Source: Prorocentrum cordatum (taxonomy: Eukaryota > Sar > Dinophyceae > Prorocentrales > Prorocentraceae). Taken from it: a stretch of 64,000 bases of DNA. Location: the NCBI GenBank assembly GCA_963575745.1, contig CAUYUJ010017848.1, positions 40,001 to 104,000 of the forward strand. Direction: 5' to 3'. Positions within the stretch are counted from its first letter, which is position 1; the number at the start of each line of letters is the position of its first letter. Shown here piece after piece: positions 30,171 through 39,899 of the stretch. The notes below the pieces were generated by a model. It ran no database searches, was not told the DNA's origin, and saw only the letters and a program-made list of their open reading frames with translations. The translations under genes and the position numbers were made by a program.

Positions 30171-31500
30171 TGCCGCAGGCAGTCTCTCCCTCTCCGTCGC
30201 GGCTCCCCGCCGCGCGGCGCGCGCCGCGCACGGGGCCAACCGCTCTGGGGGGCCGCGCCCCTGAGGGCCGCCCACCTTTCCACGCGCGTCTTGCGGAGGC
30301 GCGTGGAGCAAGGTGGCCGAGCGCGTCGTTTGTGGCGTCCGCGCTCCACCCCCGAGCGCCCCTCGCGACATGCCTTCCGAGGAAGGTGGCAGTACCTGAC
30401 CCATCCAGTCCAGCGCTGCCGTGCGCGTCGCGGTGGTGCTGGGCGGCGTGGTGCTGCTGGGCCTCGTTGTCATGCTGGTTTCGGTGGTGCTCAGTGGCGT
30501 GGTGCTGCTGTGCGTGTTGCTGCTGGTCGCCGTCGTGCTGCTTTTCGATCGGTCGGCTGGCGGCATGGAGGAGCCTGCGGACCCATTGCCTGCGGCGTTC
30601 CTCGTCGATGTTCGTTACAGTCGCTGCGGCTGTCGAGGGTCGTTGAGGTTGTTGCACACAGGCTTGCTGCTCGTCGTCGCGTTGGGGTCGTGGTGCTTCG
30701 TCGTGCTGGCATCGGTGCTGGAGTGGTGGCTGCTCGTTCTTCTTGTCCTGGTGGTGGTCGGGCTGCTGTGGGGCGGTCGGGGAGCGCGGGCGAGGGCGTT
30801 CAAATGCATCTTCTCGCTGACGTCCCCTGACTGCCCCTTCTGGTGGACGCAGGGAGTACTCGTCCTCCCCCTCCACACCGTTGCCGTAAACGGCTTGCGT
30901 CCTTTCTGGTGGTGTCTGTGGGGGTTCGATGGTCTGCGTCGCTGGTGGTTCGTGGCTGCCGTCGCTGGGCGTTGTGCTGGTTTGGTCGCTGTCGGGTGCT
31001 GGATCGCGTCGTCCTTGGCTGGTGGCGGTGCTGGTGTCGTCGTACCCGTCCTGGTCGTTGTCGGCGAGTTCCGTCCATTTCAGGAGCTTGTAGTGCAAGC
31101 TGCGGTATCCTGTGCGGCGTGTGCATTCCGAGCGCATCTTCCCCGAACCATACTCGGTAGTGGAGGCACCGCAGTGGCGGCATACCCAGCGGGATTCTGC
31201 TCGGATGAACATCAGTTGGTGGCTGTCGTGTGCAGTGCGTCCGTGCTGGGTGATGGCTTGTCCTTGTCGCGGTGGTGGTCCTGTGCACTGTTGCTGGAAC
31301 CAATATCGTATTGCTGCAAAGCTGGTGTCTCGTCCGACGCGCTGAGTGCAGCAAGTGCACACCCAACCCTTTCCCCGTCGAGGCCTGGCCAGGTTGTGGG
31401 TGGTAGGTGGGCGTCTGCCAACTGGTTGTGGTGGCCCGTCGGCGAAATAATCTCGTCTTCGTCTGAGTTGCTTGCGGTACTCTTGCTGCTGTGCTCGTCG
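30171..31500 (-). CDS. Cysteine-rich (zinc-ribbon-like) protein, possibly retroelement-derived; partial
   Basis: On the minus strand one frame is open across this whole region and beyond into flanking microsatellites. The N-terminal half has two CxxC sites: GWVCTCCTQRVG ... WFQQQCTG, and RWVCRHCGASTTEYG ... MRSECTR (about 31380-31110). After that the protein is Gln-, His-, Pro- and Asp-rich and probably disordered, with KLLKWTELADNDQDGYDDTS and stretches of QQHHATEHH. Two W-x-C-x2-C ... C sites in one protein resemble nucleic-acid-binding zinc fingers of LINE-type proteins, but I see no reverse transcriptase. Both ends are set by repeats, so start and stop are not reliable. Confidence 0.5.
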
Positions 31501-31507
31501 TGCGGCG

Positions 31508-31530
31508 CGCACGAGGAGGAGGAGGAGGAA

Positions 31531-31563
<33 letters not shown>

Positions 31564-31680
31564 GAGGAGGAGGAGGACGGAGGAGGAGGAGGAGGAGGAG
31601 GGTGGAGAGGAGGAGGGGGAGGAGGGGGAGGAGGAGGAGAGGAGGACGAGGACGAGGAGGAGGAGGAGGAGGAACGGAGG
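31508..31680. repeat. (GGA/GAC)n microsatellite
   Basis: Purine-rich GAGGAGGAC and GGAGGA triplets. It borders the 5' side of the minus-strand zinc-ribbon frame. Confidence 0.9.
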
Positions 31681-31847
31681 GGTTCGTTGTGTCGGTGCTC
31701 GGAGCCTCGAGGGTGGCAATGGACACCCTCCTCCCTGCAGTGGCCCGTTCGTCAGCCCTGGCCAACGGCCAGCGGTGCCGCGCCTCTGTTCCCTGGGGCA
31801 GGAGCGGAAGAGCTCCCTGCAGCGGGGAACTCGTTCGCCCGTGCTGC

Positions 31848-31996
31848 CTCCCTCCTCCTCCTCCTCCTCCTCNNNNNNNNNNNNNNNNNNNNNNNNNNNN
31901 NNNNNNNNNNNNNNNNNNNNNNNNNNNNNNNNNNNNNNNNNNNNNNNNNNNNNNNNNNNNNNNNNNNNNNNNCTACTACGACTACTACTACCTACG

Positions 31997-32074
<78 letters not shown>
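31848..32074. repeat. (TCC)n, gap, (TAC)n
   Basis: TCC triplets run into the N gap from the left and TAC triplets leave it on the right (31973-32074). The two sides carry different repeats, so the true sequence in the gap must contain a transition or the join may be wrong. Confidence 0.85.
31873..31972. other. Assembly gap of 100 N
   Basis: Exactly 100 undetermined bases, the conventional length for a gap of unknown size. Confidence 0.98.
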
Positions 32075-32075
<1 letters not shown>

Positions 32076-32261
32076 GGGGAGGGGTGAGGTGGGGGAGGGG
32101 TGAGGTGGGAGAACGGCGTGCGAGGCGCCCCGGGCAGACCAGGGTAAGGAGCTGCCTGGCCGTGCATCCATGTGTTCGGAGAGGCATCTAGTACGATCCC
32201 GGCTGGCTGCACAAGAGCCGCCGTTCGGACTCGCTTCCAACGCGCTGAACCGTAACCTCAT

Positions 32262-32345
32262 CCTCCTCTTCCTCCTCCTCCTCCTTCTCCTCCTCCTGCT
32301 CCTTCTCCTTCTCCTCCTACTCCTCCTCCTTCTTCTCCTTCTCCA
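32262..32345. repeat. (TCC/TTC)n microsatellite
   Basis: Pyrimidine triplets. Just after it, 32346-32425 has a plus-strand coding-like stretch (EEMLNQLIDKLEGLHKTLDR) with heptad spacing that runs into the next GGA array. It could be a short exon, but no gene can be built from it. Confidence 0.85.
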
Positions 32346-32439
32346 GGGAAGAGATGTTGAACCAGCTGATCGATAAGCTCGAGGGCCTACACAAGACCCT
32401 GGACAGAGTCGACAACATGGCTAGGCCCGCGCGGAGCTC

Positions 32440-32905
32440 GTGGAGAAGAGGAATGAGGAGGAGGGGGAGGAGGAGGAGGACGAGGAGGAGGAGGAGGAGG
32501 TGGAGGAGGAGTAGGAGAAGGAGGTGAAGGAGGAGGAAAAGAGGGAGAAGGAGGAGGAGGAGCAGGAGCGAAGGGAGGAGGGAGGAAGGAGGAGGGGGAG
32601 GGGAAAGGGGAAGGGGAGAGGAGGCAGGACGGAGGAGAGGAGGAGAAAGAAGGAGGAAGGAGGAGAGGGAGGAGGAAGAGTGAAAGGAGGAAGGCAAAAG
32701 GAGAAGGAAGGAAGAGGCATGGGAGGAGGAATGGGAGGAAGAGAAGGAGGAATGTGAGGAGGAATAGGAGGGAGGAGGAGGAGGAGGAGAGAGGAGGAGA
32801 GGAGGAGGAGAGAGGAGGGAGGAGGGAGGAGGAGGAGGAGGAGGAGGAGGAGGAGGAGGAGGGAGGAGGAGGAGGAGGAGGAGGAGGAGGAGGAGGAGGA
32901 GAGGC
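32440..32905. repeat. (GGA)n microsatellite, about 465 bases
   Basis: Purine-only stretch of GGA, GAA and GGGA units. The strand bias is complete, so it has potential to form triplex or G-rich structures. Confidence 0.95.
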
Positions 32906-32979
32906 AGGCAGGGAGACGACAGGCTAGCAGGGGGACAGGTGCACAGGAAAAAGACGGGCCGCGGCGCGCGGCCAGGCTC

Positions 32980-33210
32980 ATGGTCGAGGGGTACCACCTT
33001 GGGGGCCTCATCTACTGCTACGACCTGAATGCCACCGTGTGCGGCAATCCGAATGACCTGCGCAGCCTCAACGCGACCGGGTCGATCTGCTGCGCTCCGA
33101 CCGCGACCTGCTGCGGGAAGCCGACGGCGCAGATCTGCTGCGGCGAGGGCAACACCTGCTGCCCCAACGGCCTGTGCGTCCAGAAGCCAGAGCACTGCCT
33201 GACGCAGTAG
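32980..33210 (+). CDS. Granulin-like 12-cysteine protein, probable last exon
   Basis: The frame reads from GLIYCYDLNATVCGN to a TAG at 33208-33210. It has 12 cysteines in the order C, C, CC, CC, CC, CC, C, C, the arrangement of a granulin domain: single cysteines in YCY and VCG, pairs in ICCAP, TCCGK, ICCGE and TCCPN, singles in LCVQ and HCLTQ. Spacing after the second Cys is wider (16 residues) than in typical granulins. The listed Met at 32980 is only the first in the open frame; the GGA array ends 75 bases upstream and AG dinucleotides lie between, so this may be an exon rather than a whole gene. Granulin domains occur in secreted proteins and as C-terminal parts of cysteine proteases. No signal peptide is visible. 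Confidence 0.6.
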   Translation: MVEGYHLGGLIYCYDLNATVCGNPNDLRSLNATGSICCAPTATCCGKPTAQICCGEGNTCCPNGLCVQKPEHCLTQ

Positions 33211-34026
33211 GCGGTGCTGTAGGAGCACGGTAAGAGAAGATTGCCTGCCAGCGGGCGCCCCATGGGAGATTATTATCCCCCAGCGCCCCGGGGACCTTGT
33301 ATAATGAGGGGAGGCGGGGGAAGGGTGAGAAGGAATAAAAAACCAGGCCTTCGAGATGGTTTTTGTTTTTGTTGCCTCACTTTGATATGTTTGCTCTGGT
33401 CACTCCTCCCAGCCTTGCCCGATCCGCGCCACCAGATGGAGTAAGCAGATACTGCTTTCAAAGGAACGCCCAAAAAACTCCTGGCAAAGGCCGGTTGGTG
33501 GGCGGATGTCGTGGCCTACGCAAAGCGACGTGCCACATCCAGTAGAATGCAATTGGGCGCCACATGGTGCAGCCACTCAAAGCATGGCGCCGCATGGCTG
33601 CATGACGACCTCGAGCACGGCTTGTGGCCTGAACAGCCGCGATCATCACGGTCCGAGCCGGTCGTCGTCGTCACAGTTGAGGAGTGTTGGCGAGCGAGAG
33701 GTTTGAGGACCAAGGGGGGTGGATACCAGGGCCAAGCCATCAGATCTTCCAGATCTCATGGCTTCCTGTTCTTCTTTCAGATATTCCAGATCTCATGCCT
33801 CCTGCACACACCCCTCGGAAAGCGATCCTGCCAGAAAAGCGAGTGATCGGATGGCAAGTCTGTTCCTCTGCGCGTCTGATGTTGTGTTTTCTTCAAGGGT
33901 GACGCCCGCTGTGCTCACTTGAGCGCGTCCTGGGGCATACCAGCGGCCATTGAGTGGACCACCGAACCGAAATCGATCTTGAATCATGCCTCGTCCACGC
34001 ACATGCCTCGGGCCAACGAGCGGCCA
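33211..34026. other. No gene seen
   Basis: Mixed-composition sequence. A CCAGATCTCATGGC-like word occurs twice (near 33752 and 33788). Short frames on both strands show no recognisable features. It may include the 3' untranslated region of the granulin-like exon. Confidence 0.5.
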
Positions 34027-34186
34027 CGCGCAGAGGGGGGTCGGGGGAGGGGGGAAGGCTTCTCAGAAGCATCCTTGCTTCTTGGAAGGCGCGGGCCTTG
34101 TCGGTAGACGCAAGGCCGGCGCTTTGCTAAGAGGCAGCCTTCTTCCAGGAAGCCGCCCCCCCTCCCCCGACCCCCTTTTGTGCGCG
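34027..34186. mobile_element. Fold-back element (160 bp) with arms of about 70 bp
   Basis: The left arm starts CGCGCAGAGGGGGGTCGGGG and includes AAGGCTTCT and GGCGCGGGCCTTG. The right arm ends GACCCCCTTTTGTGCGCG, and its complement follows the left arm with small indels. The loop is only about 15 bases (TCGGTAGACGCAAGG region). No coding potential. Confidence 0.75.
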
Positions 34187-34211
34187 CCGCCGAAGCGATG
34201 CGCCAGGGCCC

Positions 34212-34430
34212 CCAGGGCTCGTTTCGATTCCTCCGATTCGATTCGATTCGATTTCGATGGTTTCCGATTCCGATTCGATTCGACTTTGGATTCCGATTTG
34301 GGATCCGATTTCTCAACGCAGGCCTACTAGCCCGCCGATTTCCGACGATTCGACTTTCCCGACTCGGCTGCCGATCTCCGCCGATCCGATCCGTTTCGAT
34401 CGCCGATCCGACTCGTCGATTCGACTCTGG
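34212..34430. repeat. Degenerate CGATT repeat
   Basis: Units of CGATTC, CCGATT and GATCCGA recur every 5-10 bases with drift. No gene. Confidence 0.8.
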
Positions 34431-34518
34431 GCTCTCTTGGGCCCCCCTCTTCCTGTGGGCCCCCCTGCACGCCGCACGGCGCATGTGGCCAGACATGCAC
34501 ATCAAGGCTGTTGCGTTC

Positions 34519-34892
34519 TTCCTCCTCCTCCTCCTCCTCCTCCTCCTCCTCCTCCTCCTCCTCCCCCTCCTCCTCCTCCTCCTCCTCCTCCTCCTCCTCC
34601 TCCTCCTCCTCCTGCTCTCCTCCTCCTCCTCCATTCTCCTGTGCTCAGGGGAGGCTGCAGCAACGCTCAACGAAGTGCTATTGAACCGAACCTGTGGGCC
34701 CTTTCCCGAATCCGTGCTTCGGTGCGGATCGTCTGCGCGCCTCGTCTCCGTCGTCGTCGTTGTCGTCGGCGTCGTCGTGGTCGTGGTGCGTGTTGCTCTG
34801 CTCGGGACTTGATTCCCTTATGCCGTGACCCTCCTCGTCCTCCTCCTCCTCCTCTTCCTCCTCCTCCTCCTCCTCCTCCTCCTCCTCCTCCT
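34519..34892. repeat. TCC and GTC triplet arrays
   Basis: TCC at 34519-34635 and 34830-34891, GTC/GTG at about 34745-34795. The sequence between them does not show a gene. Confidence 0.9.
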
Positions 34893-34900
34893 ATGATATA

Positions 34901-35191
34901 TTGCATTATGTTTCCTGCTACAGTCTTCTCCCTACCCTTCGTCACCATCTTCCTGCTCTTCCTCAAGATTATGGACATGATCCTCTGAGCTCTTTCCTCC
35001 CCCATCGATTTTCCCTGGCTTCCTCCGACGCCCTGCCTTCATATTGTTTCGCTTTAGATTCCCTTCACTCCACCTTCCAAGCCCTGCGTGGTTCCCTGTC
35101 TAGCTCTGATGTCGTTGCTCAGCAGATCCTTATCGGCAGATTGAGGGCCTCCATCCGTAGGTCTCCCAAGTTGCAAGGCTTACTCAGGTAG
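34901..35191 (+). CDS. Unrecognised short ORF, possibly an exon
   Basis: Between two TCC arrays a plus frame reads LRHHLPALPQDYGHDPLSSF, SDALPSYCFALDSLHSTFQA and SSDVVAQQILIGRLRASIRR before TAG at 35189-35191. It looks like ordinary protein rather than repeat. The preceding TGCTACAG at about 34915-34922 could be an acceptor splice site. No family is recognised. Confidence 0.35.
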   Translation: MHYVSCYSLLPTLRHHLPALPQDYGHDPLSSFLPHRFSLASSDALPSYCFALDSLHSTFQALRGSLSSSDVVAQQILIGRLRASIRRSPKLQGLLR

Positions 35192-35225
35192 AGTGCTCGG
35201 AGGACGGCGCTCTCGGCGGGTGGGT

Positions 35226-35400
35226 CTCCTCCTCCTCCTCCTCCTCCTCCTTCCTCCTCCTCTTCCTCCTCTCCTCCTCCTCCTCCTCCTCCTCCTCCTC
35301 TCCCTCCTCCTCCTCCCCTCCTCCTCCTCCTCCTCCTCCTCCTCCTCCTCCTCCCCTCTCCCCCTCCTCCTCCCCCTCCCCCTTCCCCTCCTCCTCTTCA
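35226..35400. repeat. (TCC)n microsatellite
   Basis: Pyrimidine-only TCC/CCTCC array. Confidence 0.95.
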
Positions 35401-36078
35401 CAGGCCGATCCGGCTCGAGCAGTGCCGAAGAGAGATGGAGTCCAGGGATCTCTCGCGAGGCCGCACGATGTGCTCTGCCACGTCAGATACTGTCCGGGAG
35501 GGGGCGCGGAGACGGCCGCGGCCGGAGGGCGCCCCGGCCGAGCAGTCAAGACGCTGGAGCAAGGACCGCTTCGAGCTCAGCAGGGGCTCTGGTTTTCGGG
35601 CGCCTGCCCCCCCGGTGTGGCCGAAGAGCCACTGGAGCGACTCCCTGGCGCGGTGTGCTCCGCTCGCCTCGACGACGCTGCACAGGAGCACCTCCACCAG
35701 ACGCCCCGCTGCGGCTCCGCCGGCCAGCCCCAGGGCGGCCCTGAGCTCGTGCTCGGACACCGCCTCCCTCGGGCTTGGGCCGAGGCCGAGGCCCGCCGTG
35801 GCCGAGGCCCGCCGTGGCCTGAAGAGCCCCTCCCGCTCCATGTTCGGCGCGCCCGTTGTGGCAGCACGACGGCTGTGCACCTGCACCGCTCCCGGCCGGG
35901 CCCACGCCGTGGCCAGGATCAGTGCACGCGCCCTCCCGGCTTGGCGAGGGGAGGCACGTGCACCAAGCCTGGGTTGCCGGGGCCGGCCTGGCCACGATAT
36001 CGGTGCAGGTATAAGATCGAGGCGGGTTCGGGGAGGATACCCTAGTCTTCTTCGTGTTTGCTGGATGTTCTTGTGCAT
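35398..36078 (-). CDS. Hypothetical minus-strand protein
   Basis: The C-terminal half is coding-like: SEHELRAALGLAGGAAAGRL, VEVLLCSVVEASGAHRARES, LQWLFGHTGGAGARKPEPLL and VSDVAEHIVRPRERSLDSIS. A 246-codon frame exists on the plus strand over the same bases, with a poorer composition. In GC-rich DNA both can be open by chance, so I hold this loosely. Confidence 0.25.
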   Translation of the reverse strand: MHKNIQQTRRRLGYPPRTRLDLIPAPISWPGRPRQPRLGARASPRQAGRARALILATAWARPGAVQVHSRRAATTGAPNMEREGLFRPRRASATAGLGLGPSPREAVSEHELRAALGLAGGAAAGRLVEVLLCSVVEASGAHRARESLQWLFGHTGGAGARKPEPLLSSKRSLLQRLDCSAGAPSGRGRLRAPSRTVSDVAEHIVRPRERSLDSISLRHCSSRIGL

Positions 36079-36279
36079 CCTGTGGAGGGCACCCTTGGAT
36101 GTTCCGTGTGTTTTGGCTGGCGGAGGGTCTCATGTCCTTGAAGGACGTTCTTCTGTCCAGGTCCGACCCTTATAGCTGACGCCCTCCGACGGGGTCTGCG
36201 GCGGTCAGGGCAGGTCGGGGAGGGACGTCAACACACCCGCATCAGTTCAGGCATGTGCCCCTGGCCTTCCTGTCGGAGG

Positions 36280-36280
36280 G

Positions 36281-36318
<38 letters not shown>
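36280..36318. repeat. (CT)n microsatellite
   Basis: About 18 CT dinucleotides. Confidence 0.95.
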
Positions 36319-36449
36319 GGCATGGCGCTGCGGTCGAGCGGGAGCGACCGGACTCTCTCTGTCGCGGCTCCGCTCGAGCTGCTCCTTTCCTTTTCTACTT
36401 CCCCACGTCCTCCCCGCTCCCCGCCCCAGCCACCCATTAAGGAATAAAA

Positions 36450-36499
36450 AGGATGATGATAATACGAATGATGATGATGATGCTGATGATGATGATGAC

Positions 36500-36542
<43 letters not shown>

Positions 36543-36959
36543 GTAATCATGGTGATGGTGATGATGCTGACGCTGATGAGGATGATGACGATGGTGATGC
36601 TGATGATGGTGAAGGTGATGATGATGATGTTGATGATGATGATAGTGGTGGTGGTGATGATGATGGTGATGGTGATGGAGATGATGGTGATGATGGTGAT
36701 GGTAATGGTGATGATGATCATGATGATGATGATGATGATGACGACGACGACGACGATGATGATGATGATGATAGTGGTGGTGCTGATGAAGATGATGTTG
36801 GTGATGGTGCTGGTGATGGTGATGGTGATGGTGATGGTGGTGATGATGATGATGCTGATGATGATGGTGGTGGTGATGGTCATTATTAGTATGACGATGG
36901 TGGTGATGGTGGTGGTGATGGAGATGGAGATGGAGATGGAGATAATGATGATGCTGATA

Positions 36960-37006
<47 letters not shown>

Positions 37007-37200
37007 GCTGGTGATGGTGATGATGGTGGTGATGGTGGTGATGGTGGTGATGGTGGTGACGGTGGTGATGGTGGTGATGGTGACGGTGATGGTGACGGTG
37101 ATGGTGACTGTGATGGTGATGGTGATGGTGAGGGTGAGGGTGAGGGTGAGGGTGACGATTAGAGGAGGAGGAGGAGGAGGAGGAGGAGGAGGAGGAGGAG
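36450..37200. repeat. (GAT)n/(GGT)n complex array, then (GGA)n
   Basis: Over 700 bases of GAT triplets mixed with GGT, GCT and GAC, ending in GGTGAG hexamers (37128-37158) and a GGA run (37161-37200). Met/Val-rich and His-rich frames of 250-400 codons come from it and are rejected as genes. Confidence 0.95.
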
Positions 37201-37904
37201 GCAGAGGCCACCATCTCGGTCCTTCCTCGCCGCCCCCAACCCTCCTTCCCGGATAATATGCACAGTTACTCCAGGTCCCCAGTGGGGGGGGGGTTCTCTC
37301 CATCGTTTTGACGCTTTGCTTGGCGGTCTTGCGGGCCTCTTGGAGGCCTCGCAGGTCCTGAACGTTGAAACCATTGAAAAACCGAAGGGAAGTAAATGGT
37401 TTTGGCCTCCTGGAGGTTCTCTTGGAGCCCTCTCGGGGCGTCTTGGGGGACTCGTGGGCCATCTGGAGGATCTCTTGGGCCGTCTTGCGGCCATCTTGGG
37501 GCCGTCTTGGAGGCCATCTTGGGGGCCATGTTGGCCGTCTCGGAGGCCCTCTTGGAGGCCATCTTGCCCATCCAGGAGGCGAGCTGGGCCGTGCCCCCCG
37601 GGTCGCCCTGAGGTTCTCTGGGTGGTGACCAGAGGGCTGGGCACCCAAGGCCGTTGGGAACCCTTAACAGAGAAGCATTTAAACATCCAGCACGCTAGGT
37701 TGAATTTTCATTGTAACACTGATAAGTCCTGAGATCGTGGCGTTGCATTTTTTTTACAACCGGCGCTTTCGCCCAGGCGCGGGCCCTGGGACCCTCACAG
37801 ATCGATCTGGCTCGAAAAGTGGCGCAGAAGGATGGGGTCTGGGGCTCCGGGCATGATTTTGCGCGATGTTGGAATTTTTCGCAACGTCGGATCTCAGGGA
37901 ATCA

Positions 37905-38050
37905 ACAGGGGGCGGCGGATCGAAGACGCTTACGGCTGATCACCGCCGCCCCTTGCCCCTTGGAAAGCGGCAAATCGACGAAATCTGGCCAAGCTGTTGG
38001 CCCATGTGTTCCCCCAGCCGTCGTGGAACCCCTTGGGGGAACACTGAGGA
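37905..38050 (+). repeat. Hairpin-rich module, copy 1
   Basis: Starts AATCAACAGGGGGCGGCGG and matches 38425-38585. It contains GGGGCGGCGGAT...ATCACCGCCGCCCC and TGTTCCCC...GGGGAACA, each able to form a stem. Followed by a small GGA/GAA run at 38059-38115. Confidence 0.75.
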
Positions 38051-38424
38051 GAGTAAAAGAAAGGAGGAGGAGAGGGAGGACAAGGAGGAAGAGGAGGAGG
38101 AAGAAGAAGAAAAGGCCTCTTGAAGCCGTCTCGGGGCCCTCTCTGGGCAGTCGTGGTTCCTTCTTTGGGCGCCTTGGATATCTTGGGCCGTCTTGGAGGA
38201 CATCTTGGGACCGTCTTGGAGGCCATCTTGGGCCATGTCGGCCATCTTGGAGGCATCTTGGAGTCCATCTTGAGCCATCTTGCCCGTCTGGAAGGCAATC
38301 TGGGCAATGAAATACTTAGTGTTGGGACTCTCCCGGTTGTCAGCGGGCTGAGCCAGAGGCCCGTGGACCCTTAAAAATGATTAAAATGTCAATCATTCGG
38401 CATGTCAGTCATTTCTTTGATAAA

Positions 38425-38585
38425 TCAACAGGGGGCCGGCGGATCGAAGACGCCTGCGGCGAATCACCGCCGCCCCCCTGCCCTTTCAGAAGCGCCGATG
38501 TGGCCGAACGTTGAGGCCAGACCTGCCAAGCTATCGAACCATGTGTTCCCCGAATCGGTTTGGAAAGCCTTCGGGGAACACGTGG
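38425..38585 (+). repeat. Hairpin-rich module, copy 2
   Basis: Starts AATCAACAGGGGGCCGGCGG. Shares GATCGAAGACGC, CGAATCACCGCCGCCCC-like and the GTGTTCCCCGAATCGG ... GGGGAACAC stem with copy 1. Both copies lie directly ahead of a run of CTTGGAGGCC repeats. Confidence 0.75.
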
Positions 38586-39899
38586 GCATCTTGAAGGGCA
38601 TCTTGGCCGCCTGGAGGCCATTTTGACCCTTTCGGGCCTTCTTGGAGGACGTCTTGGAGGGCTCTTGGGCCGTCTTGGAGGCCATCTTGGGGGCCTTGGA
38701 GGCCTCTTGGGCCGTCATGGGGGCTTCTTGGGGCCGTCTTGGGCCTCTTGAGCGATCTTTGTGGGCACTTGGGCCGTCTCGGGCCGTCGGAAGACCGACA
38801 AGAAGCATGTCACAATCCTTCAAAAACTCATGGGGAATCAATGGTTTTGCCTTTTCGGGCCTTCCTGGAGGCCCTCTTGGAGGCCTCTCGGGCCGTCTTG
38901 GGTCATCTTAGTGCCATCTTCGGCCGTCTTGGTGGGCCCCTGGCCCGTCCGACGCCGTCGGAAGCCGTTGGGGGGGCCTCTCTGAGCCGACTTGGGGCCC
39001 TCTTGGAATGCTCCGCCGTCTTGGGGACCATCTTGGGCGTTCTTGGGCCGTTCTGGGGTTGTCTTCGAGGCATGTTGGGCGATCTTTGGGGGCTCTTGGG
39101 CCGTCTCGGGCCGTCGGAAGGCCGAAAAGAAACAAATGTCACAATCCTTCAAAAACATACGGAAAAACAGTGTTTTGGGTATTTTTGCTGGCCTTCCTGG
39201 AGGCCCTCTTGGAGGCCTCTCGGGCCGTCTTGGGCCAGCTTCGAGCCAACTTCGGCCATCTTGGTGGGATCCTGGCCCGTCTGACGCCGTTGGAAGCCGT
39301 TTGGGGGGCCTCTCTGGGCCGACTTGGGGTCCTCTTGGGGCGCTTCGGAGCCGTCTTGGAGGCCATCTTGGGCATCTTGGAGGTCTCTTGGGCCCTCTTC
39401 GGGCCCTCTTGGGGCCGTCCTGGGGGCCTTGTTGGCCCTCATCGGGCCATCTTGGAGGCCTCGTGGACGATCTTGCGGCGATCTTGAGGGCCTCTTGGGC
39501 CGTCTTGAGCCGTCGGAATACCGAGAAGAAGCAAATGCCAAAATCCTTCAAAACACTGAGAAAGAACAACGATTTGGGCCTATTCGGGCACTCCTGGAGG
39601 ACCTCTTGGGGGCCTCTTGGGCCGTCTTGGAGGCTTCTTGGGCGAACTTGGACGTATCTGGGACCCTCTTGGGCCGTCTGGGAGGCCGCCTTAGACCATC
39701 TTGGGCGAGCTTGAGGGCCATCTTGGCCGTCTTGGAGGCCATCTTGAGCCGTCTTGGAGAATTTTTGCAGACGTTGAGGTCGTTTGCGGGCCTGGAGCTC
39801 CCTCCTGGGACCCCGGCGGGACGCGCCGGAGCCCCAGTGGGAGTTCTTTTGGAAAAGAACCAAAACCAAAACCGAACTCATCTAGCACGCCATGCACCC

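Noticed and set aside
36453-37256. A Met/Val-rich frame of 267 codons and a His-rich minus frame of 328 codons
   Set aside because: Both are direct translations of the GAT array.
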